Below, one piece after another: positions 37,323 through 49,611 of a stretch of DNA of 64,000 nt (the stretch's first letter is position 1; every line of letters begins with the position of its first letter). A program made the position numbers and the translations under genes. The stretch covers positions 930,001-994,000 of the forward strand of contig JAQFVV010006427.1 of assembly GCA_028023455.1 (NCBI GenBank), given 5' to 3'. Source of the DNA: Epiperipatus broadwayi (lineage: Eukaryota; Onychophora; Udeonychophora; Euonychophora; Peripatidae). The notes beneath the pieces were generated by a model. That model ran no database searches, had not been told where the DNA came from, and saw only the letters and a list, made by a program, of their open reading frames with translations.

Positions 37323-38723
37323 TCATATTTTACCATCTGGTTTATTAACTATAACAATTGGTGTGGCCCACTCAGAGTCTTCTGTTGAACTTATTATTCC
37401 TTTTTGCATGAGTTCATTTAATGCTTCTTCTACTTTAGTTCTTTGTGCAAATGGCACTTTCTGTGATTTACATATAATTGGGGTTGAATGTTCCTTGAGT
37501 TCTAATTGCACTGGTGTTATTTTTAATTCACACAGTTTTGGCTTAAATAGGTTTGGGAATTTATTTTGCATTTCATTTTCAATATTGATTTTTTTAATTA
37601 CGTTTATGGTAATCCTGAGTGGTCTAAACCAATTCTGGCCTATTAATGGATTTACTTGTTTATTGACTATGTATAGGGGTAATTTTCTGATTTTTGAGTT
37701 TAATTTTACTTTTACTCTTACCATTCCAACTATTTCCACCGTATTGCCATTTACATCTTTGGCACTTATATTGGTTTTTTCCATTTTACGTGTAACATTT
37801 CTTTGCACAGTAAGAACTTTCCAATCACTAAGGGACATTAGTGTAACTCCGGAACCACTGTCAATTTCCATTTTAACGTATTTTCCTTCGATGAGTATTG
37901 GCAGTTTGAATTCTGCTTCATTACATTTTAAATTTTTAATGCCTGTATTAAAGTTTCTTTTGTCTGTATTTTCTGATTTTTGTTTATGACAGACTTTCGC
38001 TAGATGACCTTTCGATCCGCAATTTGTACAATGCTCTCGATTTTCCTTACAATTTCGAGTGATATGTCCCGGTTTGCCATAGCAGTAACAGTTTGTTTTT
38101 TTATTGTTTACTCTTTGCTGTTTAGACATTTCATTTCTGTATTCAATGGTTTTATTAATTGATTGGTAAAAATTTACTGATGGCATGGTATCCAGATATT
38201 CTTTAGCTTGGTTCATTACAAACTCATGTGCAATTTCTCTTTTAATGGCATCCATGTAATTTAACTCCAAATCGGCTAGTAGTTGTTCATGGAATTTAGT
38301 GTCGTATATGTCCCATAATAACTGCTCCAACAGGGCCTCTTCTAAAAATTGTCCATAGACACAATTTTTTGCTAGTTCCCTTAGCGCTGTGTCAAATTCT
38401 TTAAAAGTTTCTGCTTTCATTTGCCGTCGATTTCTAAAATACAGTCTAGCGACGTGTTTCGACGGAAGAGGGCAGAAGTGTGCTTTTAATTTTTGAATTA
38501 TTTCATCGTATTGAAAAGTTTTAGGCTCTGCCGGTTCACATAGACGGTTTGCGATCTCGAGCACTTTCATTCCAGAAAATCCTAGTAATGTGGCCACCTT
38601 TATGTGGTTTTCCTTGATATTGTTAACAAGGAAAAACTTTCCCATGTGTTTAACATATAGTGACCAATTGGTAGGGTTCTCGATATCAAATTCTCCTATT
38701 GACATTTGGAACATGGTAGCCAT
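37323..38723 (-). CDS. Gypsy gag-protease and N-terminal reverse transcriptase
   Basis: 466 codons from ATG, starting 42 bp inside the primer site. Residues 1-190 are a gag/capsid-like helical region. Two zinc knuckles follow at 212-225 and 232-245. The second (CTNCGSKGHLAKVC) has perfect C-x2-C-x4-H-x4-C spacing, but the first has its second Cys one residue early (CYCYGKPGH). An aspartic protease follows with DSG at 288-290 (EIDSGSGVTLMS). The RT begins near 430 (GIISSTEDSEWATPIVIV). It ends at a TGA where the family normally has Arg in the DGK(I)R-CGDYR block, probably a CGA to TGA change. Gag and pol share one frame here, so no programmed frameshift is needed. Confidence 0.9.
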   Translation of the reverse strand: MATMFQMSIGEFDIENPTNWSLYVKHMGKFFLVNNIKENHIKVATLLGFSGMKVLEIANRLCEPAEPKTFQYDEIIQKLKAHFCPLPSKHVARLYFRNRRQMKAETFKEFDTALRELAKNCVYGQFLEEALLEQLLWDIYDTKFHEQLLADLELNYMDAIKREIAHEFVMNQAKEYLDTMPSVNFYQSINKTIEYRNEMSKQQRVNNKKTNCYCYGKPGHITRNCKENREHCTNCGSKGHLAKVCHKQKSENTDKRNFNTGIKNLKCNEAEFKLPILIEGKYVKMEIDSGSGVTLMSLSDWKVLTVQRNVTRKMEKTNISAKDVNGNTVEIVGMVRVKVKLNSKIRKLPLYIVNKQVNPLIGQNWFRPLRITINVIKKINIENEMQNKFPNLFKPKLCELKITPVQLELKEHSTPIICKSQKVPFAQRTKVEEALNELMQKGIISSTEDSEWATPIVIVNKPDGKI

Positions 38724-38764
38724 TGCTGATTACATTTAATGTTTTCTTTTACAGGTTCTATCCT

Positions 38765-38775
38765 TGACTGCGCCA
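38765..38775 (-). promoter_or_regulatory. Primer-binding site for tRNA-Ser
   Basis: On the minus strand TGGCGCAGTCA begins 3 bases after the 5' LTR end. It is complementary to the 3' end expected of a serine tRNA with acceptor GCAGTCG plus CCA. Complementarity weakens after the first 10 bases (AAGGATAG instead of the canonical continuation). Confidence 0.82.
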
Positions 38776-38778
38776 AAT

Positions 38779-39068
38779 TGGTTTACTTAACCGTCGAGGT
38801 TAAACAATAATTTATCTCCAACTAACTGGCACCTAAACAAATTAATGTTCGCTCTACCTTATAATTAATTAGTACTACTAGCAGATAGTTCTTTGCATAA
38901 GCTGCAAGTTAATAATTCTGTATACCTTTTATAATCCATCACATGAGCATGTTAGTTGTTAGCAACAATGATTATTATTGTTGTTGTTCTAAGCAAATAA
39001 TTATTTCTCAGCGATGTATCCATTGTTCTGGGTAGTATCACATGTCAGGTTTTAATTAATACATCACA
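38779..39068 (-). repeat. 5' LTR of the Gypsy element
   Basis: A 290-bp repeat paired with 34503-34791, differing by roughly 18 substitutions plus one or two indels by eye. It begins (minus strand) TGTGATGTATTAATT and ends AACCA. The inner part includes a TTGTTGTTG-like stretch and an AT-rich centre that may hold the promoter. No TATA box could be assigned with confidence. Confidence 0.92.
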
Positions 39069-39073
39069 AAAGA
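39069..39073. repeat. Right target-site duplication (AAAGA)
   Basis: An exact partner of 34498-34502. Confidence 0.85.
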
Positions 39074-42000
39074 TGAAGAAACAATGTTTATATTAAATTG
39101 CAGAACTGGAGATTGCTAAAGTATATTATACCTATGCAAACTATTTAATATTTGCCTTTGGGAAGAAAATATTATGGTTATCTTGCTTTGTAAGTCTTAT
39201 GTTTAAAAGGGAATATTTAGACTTTATATATTTTAAGTATGTATTTAATACTATATGCTATATATTGTTTTGTAAATTGTTTAAAATAGAAAGCAAAAGG
39301 GTTTTATTCCAAAAAAAAAAAAGAGATTTAATCAAAGTTAGTTGCATTTAATGCAGCTGAAGTAAAAGAAGAAAAATATTTTCTCTGTATTATATATGTA
39401 TGCTATATTAACTTAATAAAGAACTTTTTTAATACATGTTAACTAAATGTTATTTTGTAGAAATTGTCAGTTTAAAAAAATATACAATAAAAATAATAAT
39501 GGCAGAGATAATATTCATTGTAAATGTAATGTATCTGTGCATAAATCATCCAAGTGTTAAATAATTAGAGTAAATAATTATTAATAACTTTAAGTTATTG
39601 ATGTAATGGTACCATCCAGTTTATTTGTCTGCAGCCAACCTTATGTTTGATTGCTGAGAATTAGTTTTTGTGTAGGTGAACTTATATGCAATTGTTCTTC
39701 ACTGTCAAATAGTTAATTATATCTGTATCTATACAGGAGGCTTTATTCCTATATTGTTTTACTAAATTAGAGATTGGACTCAAAATGAATCATTCCTGCA
39801 GAAGCAGTAGTTTTATTAAATTGGGATTAGGGTCTAAAAATAACAATCCTTATAGTTAGTATTGTAGAAAAGTGTATAGATTACACATTCCATATTCTGT
39901 ATACACATATGTCTATACTAGAAAACTTGTCTTATATTTGGAGGTTTATCTGTATAAAGAGTTATTTTAAGTTTATAAAAGTCTTGGTTCACTGTATGAT
40001 AAATATATGCATTTCTCTATAACTATTAATATTTTAGTGTAATTGGAGATTACTATTAAATTTAGAAAAGAAACCATAGACATTTTATAAGTAATTATTG
40101 TTTTCCTGCATGCATAGAAAATAAGCCAATAGTATGTAGGAGATTGGCTAAAATGCTTTGTTAAAAGTAAGTTATATGTCAACTGATAATTATATTCATA
40201 ATTAAATTATTGTTGTATGATGTGTTAGTCTCATTAAATGTAATATTGTATGGTCTATATTCATTCAATGTGAATAACTTGTGTTTTTCATAATCTAGCC
40301 AGGTATTGGAAATAGGGGCTGTGAGGGGGGGTCATTATTATCCTGCTAAATAAAAGATTGTTAAAATATATGTCAGTCTATTTTGTGATATTTAAAGTCA
40401 GATAAAGCCCATATAAATTATATATTAAAAATGTAATGACTATTACACAACATATGTAACAATATCTTAAACATGACACTTCATTATTTTATTTATCATG
40501 CTAGTTGTAATGTTAAAAATTTATATTTATAAATCATAATAAATCATAAATCCTATTAATATTGCAGTGAAGATCTTAATTTTCATTACTATGTAGATTA
40601 GCCACAGTGATATTAATAATCATTTACTTTAGATTTTGGTTTAATTTAATCTTAGAAAGGTTAATCATAAATTTCAATAAGAACAAAAAAGTAACCAAAG
40701 AAATAGAAAGTTGAATAACTGTCATATAAGAGCTTTGTAAACTACCTGCAGTTCCTATACAAATGAACTTGAGGTAACTGTTTATACTAAGAAAAGATAG
40801 AGGATTTCTATGACTTCTTCAAGATTTTGTTTTCAATTGTTTAACATAGATACTGAAAAACGATTAGGGTATCAGTAAGTTTGTAATATCTCTCTGTTTG
40901 CTTAAAAATAATCAATATGCATAAATAGTTCTTCAAATTGTTTGCTATATCTTAGAGTAATATCTTAGTTAAAAGACAGATAAGCAAATTTGAATCAACT
41001 TTTGCTAATTTAGTAAGCTCAAACACTATATAAAAATGCAATTAATGTTTAAATGTTTTTTAACATCTGTTGTGAAAATCTTATTGTATTTATAAAGCTG
41101 AAAATACAGATATTATTTAGTGTTTAGTTATAGATTCAGTAAATTGTGAATAAAAAGTTAATATTGGCCTAGACATAGGTAATATAAAGAAATTGCTAGT
41201 TTTAAGAGATTTTAATAAACAGTTCTCATAAAAATAAAATTGTAAAAAGCAAATGTCAAAACTATCAATTAAAAGCATATGTAGAACACAAATACTGAAT
41301 GATAAAGAAATGCATGATAAATCAGTGTTAGATTTAATATTACTTTTGGAAAAAAAGTCAGATGTAGTTTCATTTATGAATATAAATGTACTGGCAGAAT
41401 ATTAGTGCTATCTCAACAAGTTTTACATCAAGGTAAGTTAATAGGGCATAATCATCATAATTAAAGTCTCTTTCAGAAATAACATGGGTTTTTTTAGATT
41501 TTGCAGTAATTTTCATTATGAATTATAAATTATTGAGTAATCTTGTTTTCTAACTAAAGAATAAACATTACAAAATAATGAAGAGAAAAATAATGGATAA
41601 AAGTATTTTCAGACAAGTGAATAATTAGAAATATTTAAGAGTAGCCAAATTAATAGGAAGCTATATGCTTGGTATATGCTTGGCATCACCAGGTAGTTAT
41701 TATTTTTGAAGTACAATATGTAATTGAGAATAGTATGTAATCAAAAAATCCAATTTTCAAAAATAATTGGTGTAGTTTCTAGATGAAATCATAGTCCCAA
41801 TGAATATAAATATGTGAAAGACATTAACAATATATAAAATAAAATATTTTAATTATATCATTTGTTTACAGCTATTTGAATGCTTATTAATGAATTTAGC
41901 AATTTTGGAGTGTATATAAAAAACTATTAATCCTGACTATTAGTTAAGATTCTTTATTGACTATCACTAGAAAAATCAAATGAATATTTATCTATTATTC

Positions 42001-42120
42001 AAGAGTTTATATGTGTTCAAAATCCATGTGCTGATTTAGTTGTCTCAAAATGCTAAACACATATACTATTCTGCTACAATCAACATGCTGTATTATATAA
42101 GCATATATCATGTATTTTTA
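39074..42120. other. AT-rich DNA without recognisable features
   Basis: No repeat boundary, ORF or RNA gene was supported. A G-run of seven at about 40326-40332 is the only compositional outlier. Confidence 0.55.
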
Positions 42121-42325
42121 TTATTATTTTTTTCCATATGTCATAGCATCGTCCGGGAAGTGAACCTGCGACAACCATCTGCAAGCAACTGCTTGCTTAC
42201 AAGGCGGCAGTGTTGGTAGTCGAAAGGACAACACAGTACCTTGCAAGCAAGCAGTTGCTTGCAGACAGTTGTCACAGATTCGCTTCCCGGCCGATGCTAT
42301 GACATATGGAAAAAAATAATAATAA
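42121..42325. mobile_element. Hairpin MITE with ~85-bp inverted arms
   Basis: The left arm 42121-42204 and right arm 42239-42325 are inverted copies. CCATATGTCATAGCATCG at the outer part is identical in both, and GCAAGCAACTGCTTGCTT lies near the centre. The 34-base loop has a further GTGTTG/CAACAC stem, so almost the whole element can fold. It is clearly GC-richer than its surroundings. On the minus strand, GCAGGTTCACTTCCCGG resembles a Pol III B box. The flanks are (ATT)n-rich, so no target duplication can be fixed. The 69-codon reading across it is a palindrome artefact. Confidence 0.88.
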
Positions 42326-42840
42326 TATATCATATATTTTTTGCAAGGAATTTGACTAGCTTTTGTTTTCTAGACTACAATGATTGTAATATAATTTTGT
42401 TTAAATGTGCTAAACTTTAGAAGTACTATAAAAATATCATCGATAATTTGAATATTTTCTAGTACCTCACAAAAATCACTGATTTATATCTGATTGATAT
42501 CTCACTGACTGACTATAATTAAGTATTTATGTTCACAGCTTCTATATTGGTTGGAGTTTTTGTTACATATTTTAACAATGATTAGCTATATCTGACATCA
42601 AATTTGATACATTTCAACTTCACATGAAATTATACAATTTATTGTAATAAAACAATAGTAAAATGGGTTTCACTTACATATAATTATGGATATCATAAAC
42701 TGTTAATTTATAAGATAAAGTGAAATTTTATTTTCAGAATAGTCTGTTTAATTTTTAATAGTATATTCTAAACATTAGAAAATATTATATATTGGGTATA
42801 TAAAATTTATGAATTATTTTTCCCAATTATCAGATTGTAT

Positions 42841-43857
42841 AATGTTATTAAAACAGGTAAAACTCTCCATGCAGTAGTGCCACTCAGTGCAAACCAGAAT
42901 AATCAATGGATTCCAGAAGGATTGTGCATAAAATCCCAATCTAGTGCCTACTCATCCAATATCCCCAGACTAATTTCTAGCTTATGGCTTTCATCAGTGA
43001 GGTGCCTTGGATCTGAAAGTATTGCACTTAGATCTTAGGATCTAATTCAATCCTCCAGTAGCCATCTTTTATCTCTACTTAACTACAAAACTGAGTCTAA
43101 AATTGAAAACACAATAACACTTTCAATCCAAGCTCATATGGCATATGTAGTCAGGTAGGTTTGAACTCAGTTTACTACCCATACATTTGGTGCCTTTGGT
43201 TCTATAATAACTATAGTCACCACTACCCTTTTAGGCAGGATTGGTATTAATCCACCAAACATTGCATGATCACCATTTCTTATGCTTGCTCATAACTGTT
43301 ATTAAAACAGGCAAAACTCTCCATACAGTAGAGCCACTCAGTGCAAACCAGAATAATAACAGTTATGAGCAAGCATAAGAAATGGTGATCACGTGATATT
43401 TACTGGTTTAATACCAATCCTGCTTAAGAGGATAGTAATGGCTATAATTATTATGGAACCAAATACACCAAAATGTATGGGTGCTGAACTGAGTTCAGTC
43501 CTATATGATTATATAAACTAATGAGTTTGGATTGAAAATATTATTGTGTTTTAAATTTTAGTCTCATAGTTTTGTAGTTAAGTAGAGATAAAAGGTGGCT
43601 TCTGGAGGGTTGCATTAAATCCTAAAATCTAGGTGCAGTGCTCTCAGATCCAAGCTTTCTCATTGATGAATTCCACAAGCCAGAAACTAGTCTGGGGATA
43701 TTGGATGAGTAGACACTAGATAGGTATTTATGCATAAGACTTCTGGCATCCATTGATTATTCTGGCTTGCACTGAGTGCCACTATTGTATGGAGAGTTTT
43801 TCCTGTTTTAATAATAGTTATGAGCAAGAGATAAGGAAGAGCGATCGTGTGATGTTT
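42841..43857. mobile_element. PIR-2 palindromic composite repeat
   Basis: The unit is about 455 bp. A full unit (42841-43298) is followed by the first ~58 bases of a second one (43299-43356; both begin TTATTAAAACAGG). The reading then inverts: a full inverted unit (43357-43817) and the first ~40 bases of another inverted one. Each unit carries a GAGTTCA(A/G)(A/T)CC-like B box (rc near 43168-43180; forward near 43492-43503). The architecture is the same as PIR-1, although the sequences are different. No coding capacity. The left and right edges (TATAATGT and TACAATGT) might be an imperfect target duplication. Confidence 0.72.
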
Positions 43858-46077
43858 AGTTATACAATGTATGCTATGCTTAACTATCAAAGTCTTTTAA
43901 AGTAGTAATTAATATATCCTCAGCTCTATGTATGCATACTGTTTTCAGGATTGCATTCTTAGCTAATCTTTTCTAATGCTTATTATGTAATATACACTTC
44001 AGTATTGGAAGATAAGCATTGTCTGAAATTATTAAAAGATTTCTTCACACTAATATGAAAAATTATTAAACATTGATACTTCCTAAATTCATTTTGAGAT
44101 TATAAATGCTAAAGACTATGTGATATCTTTAGGGAACATGACTAATTGTTCTATTATGTTATGAATATCTGGTATTTAGTGATCTATTAGAATCAAATCC
44201 CCAGCATTTAGATCAAAAAATTATTCAGACTTCACAAATAATTCTAAAAAGTTGCCATAAAATTTCCATTTTTTGTATTAAGTTTGTTATTGACTATAAT
44301 TCAGAGTAAATGCATTTCAGCCAGCAGAAGGAAGGGGAAAGGGAATAATGATATTGGGAATTAGAAAAATAATTAGGCCATAGCTTATTCTTCAATTATA
44401 TCTTTGTTTTAAAATACACTCTTTGGTTAATTATACTACTACTAGATTCCTCCAAAAATATTTTAATATTTGTTTTTTTTTTTTGTCTTACTTTCTGATG
44501 ATATTTTTTAAAAACAATACTAATAGCCAGATAACTGAAGCCAAACTGAATTCCAAAAATATGTATAAATCTACAAGAGCTCTGGTGACATAGATAGATG
44601 ACAAAAAATGTTTGCTGGATTGATATGAAAGAAATAAAGCTGTGAATCTAAGAAAGTGAGACCTTCATATTCCTGCAAATTTATAATGCTTCACATGATC
44701 ACCATTTTTTTAGACTTGCTCATAACTGGTATTTGCTTTTGAATAACATATATTAAACTAATCAGTATATATAATAATAACATTTACATTTACTTTGCTT
44801 AGTTAAAACAGACTTGGGATTTGTTTTTTGGCTAATTACAATGGTAAATTTAATGTTAATTTATGAACTACTTTATTATGTAACTTAGATCAAATCAATG
44901 ATTATTATAATTAACAAAATAGCATTTAAAATAAATAATAATGTTCTTAATTGATTCTAATATTTGTCACAAAACATTTTATGATTCCAAAATGTGGATA
45001 AATATTGAAGTTTTTTGTTTAAAAAAAAAAGTCGTTCTCCAGTCTTAAAATAGTACGTTTTCCACAAATCTGCATTTAAATTAATTCTATACACATCCTC
45101 TATTGTAATTTTTTTTTTCTAAACTATTTTTGTTATATATAGTGACATTACAATATAAATATTAAATTAACCATAACTTTAACCATAATTCTTAATACTA
45201 ATTTTAACTCTAACTTTATATGTACTTTTTAATTTTTATTTGCAGAAGTTTAAAAAAAACATAAAAAGATCAATAATACTGCTCACCATACATACGCCTT
45301 GCTACTTTGGCACTCAAAATCTGCCTTCTAATAATCCACAAGCAAATACTACTCGGAGGCATTTTTTCGATGATAAAAGTTGCTTTTTCAAAAACTACAG
45401 ACTGGACTAATCATCAATCAAAAATAGAAAATAATAAAATTGTTGGGCTTACCTATCATTTTGCTGTGGAAGCATCTTTTATCAAGGTGATCCAATGAAG
45501 ATTTTATTATAAAAGAAAATACTCCAGATTTTATCTTATGTAAATGTAGTTCATATTTTATTTGATTTATTGTTTTTAAATATTTGTACTTCACAGGTAA
45601 CGTTTTATATTGAACTACCAAACAAAACAAATGAAGCTTTATCATATATGCAGAAGACTTCCATGTTTAATTCTTCTGAGGATTTTGTGTTTTAAAATCG
45701 ATGCTTTAAAATAAAATCAAATTAAATAATTTGATGCGTTTATGCACTATATAAAAAATAAAATAATTAGTATTCTTTATATGTCAAAGGATAAACAATA
45801 ATAAAAAAGCAATTTAATTATTTTAATTAAAACAAAATTAAAAAAGATATTTTTATTAATTTCTTTTTAAAATAAAGAAATTTTTTTATGTATAAATATT
45901 TATAGTTTAAAAAAATAGTAAGAAAATAAATTATTAAAACCGTTTTATAAATAATAATATAAAATGACCTCTACATGATTATTATCATAAATGCAAATTA
46001 CAATTAATTAAAACATATAAATAAAATACACAATAACAATGAACAAAAGTACTTAAAAACAGTATACATAGATATTC
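43858..46077. other. AT-rich DNA with a small PIR-2 fragment
   Basis: 44690-44740 repeats the outer part of PIR-2 (CATGATCACCATTT... TTGCTCATAACTG), an isolated ~45-bp relic. Otherwise there is no recognisable feature. The 63-codon + frame at 45307-45498 resembles nothing I know. Confidence 0.5.
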
Positions 46078-46225
46078 TCATTTTCACTAATTGTCAATTC
46101 ACTGCAAGATAAAGGTCTTTCTATGTTTAATCTTGTTTTCCTCAGTTTATCTCTTCCCACCACTCTACAAATTTCCTTATCTTATCTTTGGATCCCACAT
46201 GCAGTCTTTCTTCTTTTTTTTTTTT
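46078..46225 (-). mobile_element. LINE 3'-end fragment (RTE-like, different subfamily)
   Basis: On the minus strand a frame reading KDKIRKFVEWWEEIN, ending near TTGAATTGACAATTAG, corresponds to the 'DEIRK.AGV.W' tail of RTE-like LINE proteins. The + sequence CACTGCAAGATAAAGGTCTTTC parallels the CACTGCAGGATGAACATCTTCC part of the 23.9 kb LINE tail. It is only ~150 bp. Confidence 0.5.
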
Positions 46226-47986
46226 GGTTTCAATTATTTATATATTGTAACTAAATAAAAAAGAGTGACAAGTATTTATACAGAGTTATTATTTACTGAT
46301 TGATACAAATCACAGACATCGATGCAGCATGAGGCAAAGGGTGCATTTTATTGCATTCAAACTATATTTAATTTAAATAAATATTTATTATATATATTTA
46401 ATGATTGAATATGAATTTATCCAAAAGAATATTATTATAAAATAATTATTAAATATATCTTACGTATTGTGTAAATATTCTTTAAGTATATAAAATATTT
46501 TATATAAATATTATTACATGCATTTTCTTAATATATGTGCATGCTTAATGTATATGATTATGCATTTCATTTGGGTGTCATTGCTAATTGAAATATTCTA
46601 TTTTCATTAAATCCCCACTTCAGTTAATATCTAAAATAGAACAGATCTCATGGTTCAAAATATGTATGTATGGAGGCAAATATGTAATAAATATAAAATT
46701 AACTAAATAAAAAAAATGAAATCAAAACTAATAAATAAAAATTTAATTTATTAAATAAAGGATGAATTATGTTTATTATAAATAAGAATTATATAAAAAA
46801 TAATTAAATCTTATTTTTCTCTTTCTCTAAAGAAATTAATAGCTACAACCAAGCATACTTTTTGTGCATAATGTATGATATAAGTATGGACTAACATTAA
46901 TAAAATCTAATTAAGTATAATAAAGTGAGATTGTTTTGTTATAAGCATGTAATTCACTTTAGTTTGGCTATATGTTGAATTAATTTTAACATAAATCATT
47001 AAATATGTTTTAAAAAGATTGTCTGATTGTTGGTATTAATATAATTAACAGATGATCATGTAAATTCGTAATAAAGTATATATGTAAACAATTAACTCAC
47101 TAACTGATTTAAAGAACTTTAATGTAATGGCAGCAATTCTTTGCTTATAATCCATTATTTTTACAAGTGGATTTACAAAAAGTTCTAAGTACATTTATTT
47201 ACAACAATGAAATATATACCATGAAGAAACTTCTTAAAATAATAGGCACATATTTAAAGATCATATATTTTATATTTATAAACTTTTGTAATATAAATGA
47301 ATCCTTTTTTAAACCTTTAAAACATGCTATTCCATATAATAAATATTAATTCAAAATTAATAAATAAATTAATAGCTAAATATATTTAAAATTAACACAG
47401 TCAAATTTATTAAGTTATCATTCATGCACACATTTATTAAAATGTGTACATCAATGTGAGTACATGTTAAAACATATGTTTAAAACTATCATAATACTAA
47501 TTTTATACTAAATATAACTGGTTTAAATTAAGACCATCATTTGAAAAACTAGAAGACAACTAAAAATAATTTTTTTTTTAATATCAAAATATTAAAAACA
47601 TTTAAATATATATATACAAATTGAATAATAAATATTTTTTAAGAAAGAATAAACAAAAAAGTAAAGTCTTTTTTTTTTATTATAGTTCTATTTGTGATCA
47701 TACAATTTGTAAATTTTTATCAAAGTAAAGATACATTATACATATTTATTCTAATTAGTCCAATTAAGAAAAATAATTTTAAAGCATTGTAAACAATTAT
47801 TATTGTTCAAACAGTTATTATCATTATTCAAGACAACTCTTTTAAAATTGAAATGTTCATAAACAAACTAATTAAAAAGTTTCCTTTTAAAATATTAACG
47901 GCGACTTGCAATTTGTTTTCTATTAGTAAAAGTTTGAGTTCCTGTTGACAATTGATTTTATAGATTTCTAAAGCATGTCCATATTT
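46226..47986. other. AT-rich DNA without recognisable features
   Basis: Very A/T-rich, with an ORF of 60 codons (47167-47349) that looks random. Confidence 0.55.
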
Positions 47987-47994
47987 CTTTAAAT

Positions 47995-48014
47995 TTTAGT
48001 GTTTCCCAACCTGT
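47995..48014 (+). repeat. Left TIR of the hAT element
   Basis: TTTAGTGTTTCCCAACCTGT, with GTTTCCCAACC shared with the inverted right end. Confidence 0.85.
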
Positions 48015-48214
48015 GGTACGCGTACCACTGGTGGTATGCGAGTTGCTGGTTGGTGGTACATGAAAAATAATCAATAATGGTGGTCATAAAAAAATTAAAT
48101 CATAAAAATATCATAGAAACGTTTTTTCCTATAATTCATAAAAATTATTTTAATTAATAATATTATACGGTAAAGTTATTAATATGTACAGTCGATAACG
48201 ATCTTTAATGTTAA

Positions 48215-48790
48215 TGATAAAATTGAAAGTATGATTAAGAAATTAGATTTTTGGAAACTGTATCAAAAACAATCAACAATCAACCAGAAGTATTCGAAAA
48301 TCTACTTATTTTTTTGTTTGAAAATAAAGTTAGTCTGTCTCAAGATATACGAGAAAATATAATAGCACATTTAACAGAATTAAAATTGTCTTTCATGGAA
48401 TATTTTCCAAAATCCGAAAACACAAATGATAATTGTATTTCAAATTCCGTCTATGCAGAAAATTTAGAAAAAGCTACATCATTATCAATAAAGGATAAAG
48501 AAAATTTAATAGAATTATCATGTAACAGAACTTTACAAGTAGAATTCAAATGACACAATCTAATTAATTTTCAGTTAAACATTAAAGAATATGAACAACT
48601 TTCTGAAAAAGCTCTTAAAATATTATTACCGTTTACTAGTACGAAATTAGTAGGAAGAGCTTTTACTTTATATATTTTTTTAAAAATAAGTATCGAAACA
48701 GATTGAACGCAGTTATAGACTTAAGGGTATATATTATACCTCGCATGTTTTAAACCAAATTTCAAAAAATTATGTTGTTCAAAACAAGCA
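48215..48790 (+). pseudogene. hAT transposase, C-terminal dimerisation part
   Basis: Begins with a KIESMIKKLDFWK-like helix, then the 100-codon frame 48251-48553 with ENIIAHLTELKLSFMEYFP and DKENLIELSCNRTLQVEF. These match the segment just before the hATC dimerisation domain in the ZBED5/FAM200-type branch. A stop at 48551 is followed in the next frame by SEKALKILLPFTSTKLVG, the conserved 'A..LL.FPTTYLCE' dimerisation block, with the Cys-Glu pair lost. The DNA-binding BED finger and catalytic DDE region are gone. Non-functional. Confidence 0.85.
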
Positions 48791-49611
48791 CAAGGATTTC
48801 ATTAAATTTATTTTATAAAAATATTTGATTATGATAAAAAAATATATTAATTGTTTTTTTATAATTTTGTGTTTTTATTAAAACCATTTATTAGTAAACG
48901 AAATATGACAAAATAATAGATAAATAATGAGTCGGATCAAGGCAAATCAATCTAAATTATTTAATTTGAAAGAATGTATCAGAAAAGGATCATAACCAGA
49001 AATTAGACTCTCTTTAATTTTTGATCATCTATTGTGGATTACTAGATGTAAGCTAGTATTTAATCATCAAAATTTTAATCCTATTAACGTCATGCAGAAC
49101 AATATAAAGAAAACAAGAACAAGAGATAGCCTGGTAACCCCTGAGGTTATTTTTACCAGGACTTGGGACATGCTGGATTTATCCTCTCCATGGCCCAACC
49201 AATAGCAAGATGCTCCGAAAAAGAGAAAACAGACTCAAATTTGGGAAAACCAAATGAAGGAATGAGAAAATACTTTGAACAAAATATGTACCAAATAATT
49301 TTTAATGTAATAATGTAATCTTTAATAAATATTTTGAAAAAAAAAAGTGAAACTTTGAACAAACACATACATATAAATATGTTACATTGAGTTTATAATT
49401 TCAGTGAGTTTATAATCAGGCATGACAGTTAGTCGTGTTTCAATGTAATTTGTCCCATTATGTGATGTGAATACATACATGGTCACCTTATAATATTTAT
49501 AATGCAAATAATATAACACACTCGCAATAACAAATTTCACGAAATACAATCATTTTTATGAAGTGGTACAATTTAGCGTGATGTACTATCAAGTGGTATG
49601 CAAGCCAAAAA

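Larger units (their letters stand above)
34498..39073 (-). mobile_element. Ty3/Gypsy LTR retrotransposon, structurally complete but coding-defective
   Basis: On the minus strand the order is 5' LTR (38779-39068), tRNA-Ser primer site (38765-38775), gag with zinc knuckles and protease (37323-38723), RT, RNase H, integrase (35122-35969), polypurine tract and 3' LTR (34503-34791). AAAGA (34498-34502 and 39069-39073) is an exact 5-bp target duplication. Gene order protease-RT-RNaseH-integrase defines Ty3/Gypsy, and a serine-tRNA primer is known from the mag-like group. LTRs differ at about 18 of 290 positions by eye. Stops and frameshifts interrupt pol, and no env-like ORF is present. Confidence 0.93.

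Noticed and set aside
37363-37989. 208-codon + strand ORF, one of the longest in the window
   Set aside because: It is antisense to the Gypsy gag-protease ORF, whose minus-strand reading has zinc knuckles and a protease motif; the + reading is Phe/Leu/Ser-rich with no domain.
42124-42333. 69-codon minus-strand ORF with repeated CKQAVAC-like segments
   Set aside because: It spans the hairpin MITE; the internal repeat in the peptide comes from the palindrome.
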